Of a stretch of 6,275 bases of DNA, positions 1 through 5,566 are shown piece by piece (position 1 is the stretch's first letter; each line of letters begins with the position of its first letter). The stretch comes from CAMCFD01 sp965661355 (GTDB lineage: Bacteria > Pseudomonadota > Alphaproteobacteria > Rickettsiales > UBA1997): positions 1 to 6,275 of the forward strand of contig CBFIDI010000065.1 of NCBI GenBank assembly GCA_965661355.1. The letters are read 5' to 3'. Position numbers and translations under genes: made by a program. The notes beneath the pieces were generated by a model. The model ran no database searches and was not told the DNA's origin. It saw nothing but the letters and a program-made list of their open reading frames with translations.

Positions 1-253
1 AAATTATTAATAAAGGCTTAGAAATATATCTTGTATAGGGTTTTAATTTTTTTAATAGCTCTTTGTTAATATATTTTACCTTTATAAATCTGTCAAAGAT
101 AAAAAAATGCCATAATAATTATCAGAAATGGCTTATTAAAAAAAATGAAATTAACTAATTTAAATTAACGAAAATAATGTTTGATAAAATAATATTTGCA
201 CTTTAACATTATTAAGTAAAATGAAATAAAAAACTATTAGCAAAATTAAGTTA
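1..253. other. Non-coding left flank upstream of the secretin gene
   Basis: Very A+T-rich stretch with no convincing gene. It contains a short hairpin (GCCAT at 109-113 with ATGGC at 128-132, 14-base loop). On the minus strand a reading frame is open from 118 to the left edge (39 codons, lysine-rich, no start codon), which could be chance or the end of a decayed gene. The right part holds the promoter candidate for the secretin gene. An 86-codon minus-strand frame spanning 160-420 mostly lies antisense to the secretin signal region and is not credible as a gene. Confidence 0.5.
181..209 (+). promoter_or_regulatory. Candidate sigma70-type promoter of the secretin gene
   Basis: TTGATA at 181-186 (5 of 6 to the -35 consensus) is separated by 17 bases from TAACAT at 204-209 (4 of 6 to the -10 consensus). 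A transcript would start near 216, leaving a leader of roughly 40 bases before the ATG at 254. In A+T-rich DNA such matches arise easily by chance; the spacing and position are the main support. Confidence 0.4.
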
Positions 254-1822
254 ATGAAAAAACCAATATTTTTAGCAACATTATTGACTACTATGTCACT
301 ATTTTTAACTGTGACATCTTGTAATAATGGTAAAATTGACCCTTTTGATAAAATATCCGGCTTGTCAAAAGAAGACACTAAAGACATTTTAATAAGAAGA
401 ACTGAAGATGAAAAGAGCAAAAATAATAAGACAGAATCTGCAATTCCTGAAATTTCAAAATCAAAATTAAGACCTCCTAGTCCTGTTTCAAGGCAAGATA
501 TTCTTAACGGTCAGAAAATTATTTCTTTTTCGGTTACTGATGAAGTTCCCATTAAAGATATTTTAATAGAACTTGGTAGATCGACCAATATTGATGTTGA
601 AATTGACCCAAAAATTACTGGATCAATTGTATTAAGCGCTTACAAAAGACCATTTGGCGAAGTTGTGCAAAGAATTGCAACCTTGGCTAATTTAAGATAT
701 AGTTACGAAAATGGAGTTTTGAGATTTGGCCGAGACTCGCCCTATAGCAAAAATTATTTTGTTGATTATTTAGACAAAGGCAGAAATCTTTGGTCGGAAG
801 TACAGGCAAATGTTAATTCTATCATTAAAAATGAAAAGGCGCTTGTTGACTCTTCAAGCAACCCAATTGAGGTTGCCGGCAGCAGCGTAACAATTAATAA
901 GACCGCAGGAATAATGACGGTTTTTGCTACACAAAGGCAACATCATGAAATAAAAAAATATTTAAGCGATGTTGCTCGCAAGGCATCTGCTCAAGTTTTG
1001 ATTGAAGCAAAAGTTGTAGAAGTTAGGCTAGACGATGAATATAGAACCGGCATTAATTGGAACTTTCTTGACGCAACAACCAATTCAGGCGGACAATCAA
1101 TTAACCTTGGTGTAGGCACCGGATTTGACGCAGAGGCGCCATTTACGGCCGTTTTAGCCAGTAATAATTTAGGCGTTTCCGTTAGTGCTTTGAAAAAATT
1201 CGGATTAACCAAAACAATTTCCAGTCCCAGAATACACGCAATTAACAATAAAGAGGCAGTATTAAAATTTTTAAATAAATTAATTTACTTTGAAATACAA
1301 AATACCTCAACTAACACAGGTGGCGCCAACAATGCAATTGCCTTAGCCGAAACCATTACATCAACCAAAGTTGAGCAAGATGTCGGGGTAGAGCTTTTTA
1401 TCACGCCTTCAATTGATTCTGACTCGGGCGAAGTTACACTTAACATTAGACCAAAAATTAGTGCAAAAAGTGGTGAAGTTGAAGACCCCGCCAGTCCAGT
1501 TGTGAATGGCGAAGTAATCAGAAACCTTGTTCCAATTATTCAAACAAGAGAAATAGACACTATTGCTAAGGTTCAAAGTGGCAATGTTTTGGTAATTGGT
1601 GGCCTAATGCAAGAAAACACTATTAATGTTGATCAGGGCGTACCGTTTTTGCAAGATATTCCTATTTTAGGAAACTTGTTTAAATCGGTCTCAAAAGATG
1701 TCGAGGTTGTTGAAACTGTAATTTTTATCAAAGCAACAATTGTAAATAGTCGAACCCAGCCAGGCAAAGTCGATAAAGATATTCAAGAAAGATTTGACCT
1801 TAATAAAAGAAAGTTTTTCTAA
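254..1822 (+). CDS. Secretin lipoprotein, MshL/PilQ/GspD superfamily (type IV pilus or type II secretion outer-membrane channel)
   Basis: Encodes 522 residues forming the subunit of an outer-membrane secretin ring through which a pilus or secreted proteins pass. Residues 1-23 are a lipoprotein signal: a KK n-region, a hydrophobic core and the lipobox VTSC with Cys23 as lipidated residue. Residues 24-80 are a polar linker. Residues about 88-160 match the short secretin/TonB N-terminal (STN) domain (ISFSVTDEVPIKDIL, then DVEIDPKITGSIVL). A second periplasmic module spans about 180-246. The secretin domain runs from about 246 to 496, with the signatures VLIEAKVVEVRLDDEYRTGI, SSPRIHAINNKEA, VGVELFITPSI and, near the end, VLVIGGLMQE with VPFLQDIPILGNLF. 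Length and the single STN resemble MshL more than long GspD proteins with several N-modules, but PilQ-like or T2SS assignment cannot be excluded. An in-frame TAA at 227-229 fixes the ATG start; no Shine-Dalgarno is seen. No other pilus or secretion gene lies in the window. The superfamily is certain; the machine is not. Confidence 0.95.
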   Translation: MKKPIFLATLLTTMSLFLTVTSCNNGKIDPFDKISGLSKEDTKDILIRRTEDEKSKNNKTESAIPEISKSKLRPPSPVSRQDILNGQKIISFSVTDEVPIKDILIELGRSTNIDVEIDPKITGSIVLSAYKRPFGEVVQRIATLANLRYSYENGVLRFGRDSPYSKNYFVDYLDKGRNLWSEVQANVNSIIKNEKALVDSSSNPIEVAGSSVTINKTAGIMTVFATQRQHHEIKKYLSDVARKASAQVLIEAKVVEVRLDDEYRTGINWNFLDATTNSGGQSINLGVGTGFDAEAPFTAVLASNNLGVSVSALKKFGLTKTISSPRIHAINNKEAVLKFLNKLIYFEIQNTSTNTGGANNAIALAETITSTKVEQDVGVELFITPSIDSDSGEVTLNIRPKISAKSGEVEDPASPVVNGEVIRNLVPIIQTREIDTIAKVQSGNVLVIGGLMQENTINVDQGVPFLQDIPILGNLFKSVSKDVEVVETVIFIKATIVNSRTQPGKVDKDIQERFDLNKRKFF

Positions 1823-1853
1823 ATATTAAACTAAAATAAACTTATTACCGACA

Positions 1854-2615
1854 ATGAAGGCAATAATAAAATTTATTATTTTAAACTCCTTAAGAGATAA
1901 AATTTATTTTGCAATTTTCTCTTTAATTATTGGCGCTTTTTTTCTTGCAATTTTACTTGGAAGCACCATGATTAACGAGCAACAGCAAAGCTCTGTTGTT
2001 TTTTTTGCTGGTTATTTACGCCTTATAATTATTGTTGGTTTCATCATTTTCACTTGCTTAACAATTACAAAAAGTATCGATAATAAAGAAATAGAAGTGA
2101 TAATTTCGAAGTCTATTTCACGCGAAAAATTTATATTATCTTATTATTTTGGCTTTATTTGCTGTTTTCTAATGATATTTTTAGCCTGTTTTGCGCTAAT
2201 TATTTGTTTTTTTCAGTTTAACTGGCTTGGCCTTTTGGCCTGGTCTTTAAGTTTAATTCTTGAAGCTTGCATTCTGATTTCTTTTGCAATTTTAACCTCT
2301 TTAATGTTGAATAAAAGCTTTATTGCAATTTTTTCATCGCTGGCATTTTACATTATTTCAAGAATGATGGGCGTGTTCGTTTTAGCAATCGAAATTCCAC
2401 AAACCATTGCTCAAGCCAAAAGCTCGATGTTGCAAATTTTGTTAAAAATAATATCGATAGCAATTCCAAGACTAGATCTTTTTACGCAAAGCTCGTGGCT
2501 AATAAATCAGTTTCAAGATTTTTACCAGCTAAAAATAATCTTACTACAATCTTTAATCTATATTCCACTTTTAACCTTCATGTCATTTCATGATTTTCGT
2601 AAAAAAGAATTTTAG
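1854..2615 (+). CDS. Polytopic membrane protein resembling an ABC-2 type transporter permease
   Basis: A 253-residue, strongly hydrophobic protein with about six predicted membrane segments (roughly 17-36, 50-72, 94-121, 124-150, 155-178 and 226-244). The N-terminal NSLRDKIYF and the charged loop IDNKEIEVIISKSISREKFI at about 75-94, before the third helix, are typical of ABC-2/NosY-like permeases, where a short amphipathic stretch contacts the ATPase subunit. It is therefore probably the membrane subunit of an exporter in the inner membrane, with unknown substrate. It begins 31 bases after the secretin stop with no clear promoter between, so the two are probably co-transcribed. The partner ATPase is not in the window, which weakens the functional call. 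An in-frame TAA at 1827-1829 precedes the ATG; the upstream bases show no ribosome binding site. Family assignment rests on topology and the loop motif, not on a catalytic signature. Confidence 0.7.
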   Translation: MKAIIKFIILNSLRDKIYFAIFSLIIGAFFLAILLGSTMINEQQQSSVVFFAGYLRLIIIVGFIIFTCLTITKSIDNKEIEVIISKSISREKFILSYYFGFICCFLMIFLACFALIICFFQFNWLGLLAWSLSLILEACILISFAILTSLMLNKSFIAIFSSLAFYIISRMMGVFVLAIEIPQTIAQAKSSMLQILLKIISIAIPRLDLFTQSSWLINQFQDFYQLKIILLQSLIYIPLLTFMSFHDFRKKEF

Positions 2616-2632
2616 ACAGCAAAAAAATTCTT
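2605..2632 (+). terminator. Weak hairpin at the end of the secretin-permease unit
   Basis: AAGAATTTT at 2605-2613 pairs with AAAATTCTT at 2624-2632 across a 10-base loop, and CTTT follows. The left arm overlaps the permease stop codon. The 9-bp stem has only one G:C pair and no proper T-run, so it is a poor intrinsic terminator, though its position is right. Confidence 0.3.
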
Positions 2633-2693
2633 CTTTAGATGAGGTCATTAAACACAAGAATCAATTATAAATTATTGTGATAATATTTTATAT

Positions 2694-2760
2694 ATTAGCT
2701 CTTATTCCAGGTAATATTGACTTACAACATTAAATATTAAATATTAGATAAGAGTCTAAT
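2694..2760. repeat. Imperfect inverted repeat, 12-bp arms
   Basis: The left arm ATTAGCTCTTAT (2694-2705) pairs with ATAAGAG (2748-2754) plus CTAAT (2756-2760), with one bulged T at 2755. The 42-base interior is A/T-rich and contains tandem ATTAAAT/AATATT motifs. It could be a cruciform, a remnant of a small terminal-inverted-repeat element, or chance. No target-site duplication was recognised. Confidence 0.35.
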
Positions 2761-2763
2761 TAA

Positions 2764-2855
2764 TATATTTATTATCAAAAATAGACTGGTAATTAAAAGC
2801 AAAACTTTAGCGCTATATCAAAAACATTACTCATTTTCTATTTTTTAACCAATAA
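2764..2855. repeat. Dispersed hairpin repeat, copy 1 (long centre)
   Basis: The left arm at 2764-2786 (ending CAAAAATAGAC) matches 20 of 23 bases of 4264-4286. The right arm at 2838-2855 (CTATTTTTTAACCAATAA) matches 16 of 18 bases of 4303-4320. Within the copy, AAAAATAG and CTATTTTT are perfect inverted repeats, so each copy can fold into a hairpin. The centre is 51 bases here but 16 in copy 2 and shares little beyond CGCTAT. An inner TGGTAATTAAAA (2787-2798) can also pair imperfectly with the right arm (TTTTAACCA at 2843-2851). Confidence 0.55.
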
Positions 2856-3024
2856 TATTTTATAAAGTGACAATAACATTAGAGCAAATTTCATTTATAA
2901 AATAACTTTTATGCTTTGTTTTTTATAGCTTATTTTAAATATCTTAAGTTTTTATGCGACTTCAAAGACGAAAAATGATATTTCTGATATTCAAGTTTAG
3001 AAAATTCTCATTTATAATAATGGC

Positions 3025-3060
3025 AAAAAAAAGAAGTCCTTAAAATGAATTAAGGACTTC
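3025..3060 (-). terminator. Intrinsic terminator of the ppiC-like gene
   Basis: GAAGTCCTTAA (3033-3043) and TTAAGGACTTC (3050-3060) form a perfect 11-bp stem with a 6-base loop. On the minus strand the stem is followed by eight T residues (complement of 3025-3032), the canonical Rho-independent layout, about 40 bases past the stop of the gene at 3103. On the plus strand six T residues follow (3064-3069), so it may also stop transcripts arriving from the permease side. Confidence 0.9.
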
Positions 3061-3102
3061 AAATTTTTTAAATATTTTCCCAAAAGAATTTTCCAGCTAA
3101 AA

Positions 3103-3960
3103 TTAATCAACAAATTTTATATTAGCCTGCTCTATTATTTCTTCAACATATTCTTTTTGAACCTTTCTTCCTAAAATTTTTCTAAGATTTTCTTTGGCAT
3201 CTGAATATGGAACTATTTCAGCGGGCCTTGTTTGAGTATATTTTACAATAACCCACTTATCGTCAAGTTTAATAGGCTTTGAAATATCGTTTTTCTTTAG
3301 GCTTTTTATGATCTTAACAACGTCGCTTGGCAAAGAATCTTCAAGAACAAAGCCTAGATCGCCTTTATTTTTAGCGGTTTCCTTGTCAATAGATTTTGTT
3401 TTGGCATAATAACCAAAAGATGAAGGTTTTTTAGCAATTCTTTTGTAAATATTGTCAGCGCTATTTTTATCTTCAAGTACAATGTAGCTAACTTTGTAAT
3501 CTTGCTTATTTTCAAGATTTTTTACCAATTCATCATATTTTTGCTTTAATTTTTCTTTACTTGTAGCATCTTTAGCAATTTTTGTCAAAAGCTTTTGCTT
3601 TAAAATCTCGGTTTTAAAAATTTTCAAAGCTTTACTATAGTCCGAGTCATCGTCAAGATTTTGCTTTTTTGCTTTACGATAAAGAACTTGATTAACCGCA
3701 TATTCTTTAATAATGGCCTGCTGTTGATCTTGCGGAAGATCAGCAAACTTTAAACCTTTTAACTTAGGCGTATTAGCGATTATTTTGTCTAATTCTGTTT
3801 GAGCCTCGTTTTCGGTAATTTTACCATATTTATATTCGCCGACAATTTTACTGTCGTTAGAATTGTTAAAAAAACTACTTTTAAAAGAAGTGCAAGAACT
3901 TAAAGAAGAAGCTAAAAGAAGGGTAATTATAGAAGTTTTAACAAATTTAATTTTGTACAT
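3103..3960 (-). CDS. PpiC/parvulin-type peptidyl-prolyl isomerase lipoprotein
   Basis: A 285-residue periplasmic foldase expected to catalyse cis-trans isomerisation of prolyl bonds in exported or outer-membrane proteins. Residues 1-23 form a lipoprotein signal (hydrophobic ITLLLASSL, lipobox LSSC, Cys23); Thr follows the cysteine, so outer-membrane sorting is likely under the enterobacterial rule. A helical N-domain spans about 45-150, with GKITENEAQTELD near its start as in SurA/PrsA-like chaperones. The parvulin domain covers about 153-242: DYKVSYIVLEDK, then NKGDLGFVLEDSLP, the variable segment ISKPIKLDD and WVIVKYTQTRP. A C-terminal helix follows. Length and layout resemble rickettsial parvulin-like PPIases of about 280 residues. 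The start is supported by an in-frame TAA seven codons upstream and by the signal sequence. It stands alone on the minus strand with its own likely promoter and terminator. Whether it is an active isomerase or mainly a chaperone cannot be read from sequence. Confidence 0.93.
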   Translation of the reverse strand: MYKIKFVKTSIITLLLASSLSSCTSFKSSFFNNSNDSKIVGEYKYGKITENEAQTELDKIIANTPKLKGLKFADLPQDQQQAIIKEYAVNQVLYRKAKKQNLDDDSDYSKALKIFKTEILKQKLLTKIAKDATSKEKLKQKYDELVKNLENKQDYKVSYIVLEDKNSADNIYKRIAKKPSSFGYYAKTKSIDKETAKNKGDLGFVLEDSLPSDVVKIIKSLKKNDISKPIKLDDKWVIVKYTQTRPAEIVPYSDAKENLRKILGRKVQKEYVEEIIEQANIKFVD

Positions 3961-4002
3961 TTTGGTGTATTTTAAAGGTTAATATTCAGTGGTTAAAACG
4001 AT

Positions 4003-4030
4003 ATTTTAATATAATTCACTTAATTTGCAA
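4003..4030 (-). promoter_or_regulatory. Candidate promoter of the ppiC-like gene
   Basis: On the minus strand TTGCAA (4030-4025) and TAAAAT (4008-4003) are separated by 16 bases: 4 of 6 and 5 of 6 to the sigma70 consensus. Transcription would begin near 3996 and give a leader of about 35 bases. The perfect inverted repeat at 4031-4054 abuts the -35 element. Confidence 0.35.
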
Positions 4031-4246
4031 GACTTTAGCGTTTTTTGTAAAGTCACAACAAAGATATGAAAGATATTACAGAAAAGTTACGCCAATTCAA
4101 ATAAAATTGTAAGCAAAAAATTTGCCGCAAATCACTGGGCCTCAAGCAATATAGAATTTTTAAGTGGCTCTACAATAAATTCAACTATCTTTCTATTAAT
4201 TATTAAATTTTTTAATTCAGATTTTAACTTTAATTTAAGTCATATA
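4009..4246. pseudogene. Possible decayed coding region, strand and family unknown
   Basis: Plus-strand frame 4010-4246 reads 79 codons with a single TGA (4067-4069); its second part is 59 open codons (including KKFAANHWASSNIEF) ending at TAA 4247-4249. The minus-strand frame from 4239 to 4009 reads 77 codons with two stops (TGA at 4134-4132, TAA at 4089-4087) and includes KIVEFIVEPLKNSILLEAQ and FHIFVVTLQKTLKSC. Neither has an ATG in a useful place. With stops expected about every 12 codons in such A+T-rich DNA, both frames are more open than usual, but at most one can be meaningful and chance is not excluded. Confidence 0.25.
4031..4054. repeat. Perfect 7-bp inverted repeat beside the ppiC-like promoter
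   Basis: GACTTTA (4031-4037) and TAAAGTC (4048-4054) flank a 10-base centre (GCGTTTTTTG). It lies directly upstream of the putative -35 element of the minus-strand gene, a position suited to an operator or activator site. No T-run follows the outer arm on either strand, so it is not an intrinsic terminator. The regulatory role is inference. Confidence 0.35.
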
Positions 4247-4263
4247 TAAATATTAATTTATGA

Positions 4264-4320
4264 TAAATTCATTAGCAAAAATAGACCATGTCAACGCTAT
4301 GACTATTTTTTAGCCGATAA
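4264..4320. repeat. Dispersed hairpin repeat, copy 2 (short centre)
   Basis: Second copy of the element at 2764-2855, in the same orientation. The left arm at 4264-4286 ends CAAAAATAGAC; the right arm at 4303-4320 is CTATTTTTTAGCCGATAA. AAAAATAG (4277-4284) and CTATTTTT (4303-4310) are complementary, and within the 16-base centre GTCA (4290-4293) can pair with TGAC (4300-4303) as an alternative fold. The copy sits in the non-coding spacer on the other side of the ppiC-like gene. Confidence 0.55.
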
Positions 4321-4533
4321 ACTTAAGTTGAGAATTGACTTATGTCATTTTAACTTTATAATTAGCCGTTTATTCCCGAAATTCAATCAATAAATAAATA
4401 TACTCACTGGCTTTATGTTTAGATTTGGACAATAATTTTCGCAATAAATCACCTATTACATAAAGTTATTTATTAAATATATCAATCTTTACCGCCGGAT
4501 ATTAAGAGTAAAATCATAAAATTTTAAAAAGTT

Positions 4534-5139
4534 ATGAAAAAATTAGCTCTACAAAAATCAAAATCAAAAATTTCTATTGCTTCTGCAATTATAGTGGCAA
4601 TTTTAAGTTTAACGCTTTATCAAATTTCTGACAAGCAAACCGAAGAAATTCCTGACTATTCAAGAAAAGATTACAAACACTGGGTCGATGAAGATAAAGA
4701 TTGTCAAGATACGCGCCAAGAAGTTTTAATTGCCGAAAGCTTAATCAAAGTCACTCTAGACGAAAAAGGCTGTCGAGTTTTAAGTGGCAAGTGGCACGAT
4801 CTTTATACCGATAAATATTTTACCAATCCGGGTGATTTAGATATCGATCATTTTATACCCTTAAAAGAAGTTCATCGAAGTGGCGGCTATAAATGGAACG
4901 AGGCCAAAAAACAAGAATATGCAAATGATTTAAAAAATTCAGAAACTTTAATTGCGGTTGCCAAAGGCGCAAATCGATCCAAAGGCGATCGCGATCCTGC
5001 AAATTGGCTGCCTAAAAATAGAAAATTTATTTGCGAATATGTTACAATTTGGACTAGAGTTAAAGAAAAATGGGAGTTAAAATATGATAAAGATGAATAC
5101 AACAAAATCAAACAATTGAAGAAAGATTGCAATTTATAA
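4534..5139 (+). CDS. Exported HNH-family nuclease (DUF1524/GmrSD C-terminal-like)
   Basis: A 201-residue protein with a basic N-terminus (K2, K3, K8, K10, K12) and one hydrophobic segment at about 13-30, giving a signal anchor or signal peptide; no lipobox and no clear AXA cleavage site. The rest matches stand-alone secreted HNH nucleases of the DUF1524 group: YSRKDYKHWVDEDKDCQDTR (42-61), GCRVLSGKWHDLYTD (79-93), the metal/catalytic core DLDIDHFIPL (101-110, with D105-H106) followed by SGGYKW (116-121), then YANDL (129-133), the ANRSKGD block (146-152) and NWLPKNRKFICEY (157-169). Four cysteines (57, 80, 167, 199) sit outside the membrane anchor and could form two disulfides, fitting an extracytoplasmic location. 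Expected activity is metal-dependent DNA (or RNA) cleavage, possibly for nucleotide scavenging or attack on foreign DNA. An in-frame TAA at 4525-4527 fixes the start. It is monocistronic, with no immunity protein or secretion tag recognised nearby. The family call is firm; the biological role is open. Confidence 0.9.
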   Translation: MKKLALQKSKSKISIASAIIVAILSLTLYQISDKQTEEIPDYSRKDYKHWVDEDKDCQDTRQEVLIAESLIKVTLDEKGCRVLSGKWHDLYTDKYFTNPGDLDIDHFIPLKEVHRSGGYKWNEAKKQEYANDLKNSETLIAVAKGANRSKGDRDPANWLPKNRKFICEYVTIWTRVKEKWELKYDKDEYNKIKQLKKDCNL

Positions 5140-5153
5140 ATCAAAAAACCAGA

Positions 5154-5201
5154 TTTAGCAATTTTAAAGCTAAAAAATGTAAAGCTTAAAAATCTTTTTA
5201 A
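5154..5201 (+). terminator. Weak terminator candidates after the nuclease gene
   Basis: TTTAGC (5154-5159) pairs with GCTAAA (5169-5174) over a 9-base loop, and TTAAAAA (5186-5192) pairs with TTTTTAA (5195-5201) with almost no loop. Neither is a classical GC-rich stem with a T-run. The first begins 15 bases past the stop codon and is the better placed. Confidence 0.22.
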
Positions 5202-5513
5202 CTAGAAATCTCGACATCAACAAAAAAACAAATCTCTAAAAATCACGAAAGATTTACTTAATAAAAATTTTTATAATACCACTATAAATCAAGACTAAGA
5301 AAGTTCAAAAAAAATATAGAATTTTATTTAAAATAAAAAAGATAAATAAGCTAAAATACAACTCAAGTCACGAAAATTTTAAGTTTTTTACTTTATCAAA
5401 AAGAAATACCTGATTTAATTATCGAAACATTGTTTTAAATTTCATTTTTTAATTTAAATCTTAAGTAAAAATCTTATATCTTGAAAAATAATTAAATGAT
5501 GGAATTAGTATTA

Positions 5514-5541
5514 TTTACAAGTTAAACTTAACATGTAAATT
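5514..5541 (+). promoter_or_regulatory. Tentative promoter of the DUF721 gene
   Basis: TTTACA (5514-5519) and TAAATT (5536-5541) are separated by 16 bases and would start transcription about 20 bases before the ATG at 5567. Other A/T-rich hexamers nearby, such as TATTAT at 5544-5549, are possible -10 elements, so the exact site is uncertain. Confidence 0.25.
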
Positions 5542-5566
5542 CATATTATATTTTAGATAAGAAAAA

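Larger units (their letters stand above)
2616..3102. other. 487-base non-coding spacer between the permease and ppiC-like genes (convergent)
   Basis: No frame with a plausible start and protein-like sequence was found here. From left to right it holds a weak terminator hairpin, a 12-bp inverted repeat enclosing A/T-rich direct repeats of ATTAAAT (2694-2760), copy 1 of a dispersed hairpin repeat (2764-2855), an unremarkable A/T-rich stretch (about 2856-3020) and the strong terminator of the minus-strand gene. Two convergent genes need only room for terminators, so the length is generous. Confidence 0.6.
3961..4533. other. 573-base spacer between divergent ppiC-like and nuclease genes
   Basis: Contains, from left to right, the minus-strand promoter candidate (4003-4030), a 7-bp inverted repeat (4031-4054), a stretch unusually free of stops in two frames (4009-4246), copy 2 of the dispersed hairpin repeat (4264-4320), the 10-bp palindrome AACTTAAGTT (4320-4329) and A/T-rich DNA up to the nuclease gene. 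A minus-strand frame covering about 4374-4463 is also open for about 30 codons without ATG. The segment 4120-4175 looks less A+T-biased than its surroundings. Decayed coding DNA is the simplest explanation, but no family was recognised. Confidence 0.5.
5140..5566. other. 427-base non-coding spacer between nuclease and DUF721 genes
   Basis: Extremely A/T-rich with no credible gene on either strand; the longest protein-like runs are about 25 codons and lack starts. It holds weak hairpins just after the nuclease stop, a 14-base A/T palindrome (ATAAAAATTTTTAT at 5261-5274), a direct repeat of AAATCTC (around 5205 and 5230) and a tentative promoter next to the DUF721 gene. It looks like eroded intergenic DNA. 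Confidence 0.5.

Noticed and set aside
160..420. 86-codon minus-strand open frame
   Set aside because: Mostly antisense to the secretin's signal peptide and linker; the hydrophobic part is the mirror of A/T-rich DNA and no family features are seen.
991..1248. 85-codon minus-strand open frame inside the secretin gene
   Set aside because: Fully antisense to the conserved secretin domain, which explains the sequence.
4067..4134. TGA codons in the possible relic read as tryptophan (recoding)
   Set aside because: The five intact genes contain TGG for Trp and no in-frame TGA, and all end in TAA or TAG, so nothing here demands a changed code.
4488..4514. TTTACC and TAAAAT as promoter of the nuclease gene
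   Set aside because: The hexamers are acceptable but the 15-base spacing is too short, and similar matches occur throughout this A/T-rich spacer.
4887..5144. 85-codon minus-strand open frame overlapping the nuclease 3' half
   Set aside because: Antisense to the conserved NRSKGD/NWLP region of the nuclease; could have been an immunity gene but has no supporting start signal or protein-like composition.
5230..5274. AAATCT/AGATTT inverted repeat and ATAAAAATTTTTAT palindrome as functional elements
   Set aside because: Pure A/T or short arms with long loops are expected by chance in this composition.
2616..5566. tRNA, small RNA gene or CRISPR array in the spacers
   Set aside because: No T-loop or acceptor-stem patterns, and no regularly spaced direct repeats; the repeats present occur only twice, 1500 bases apart.
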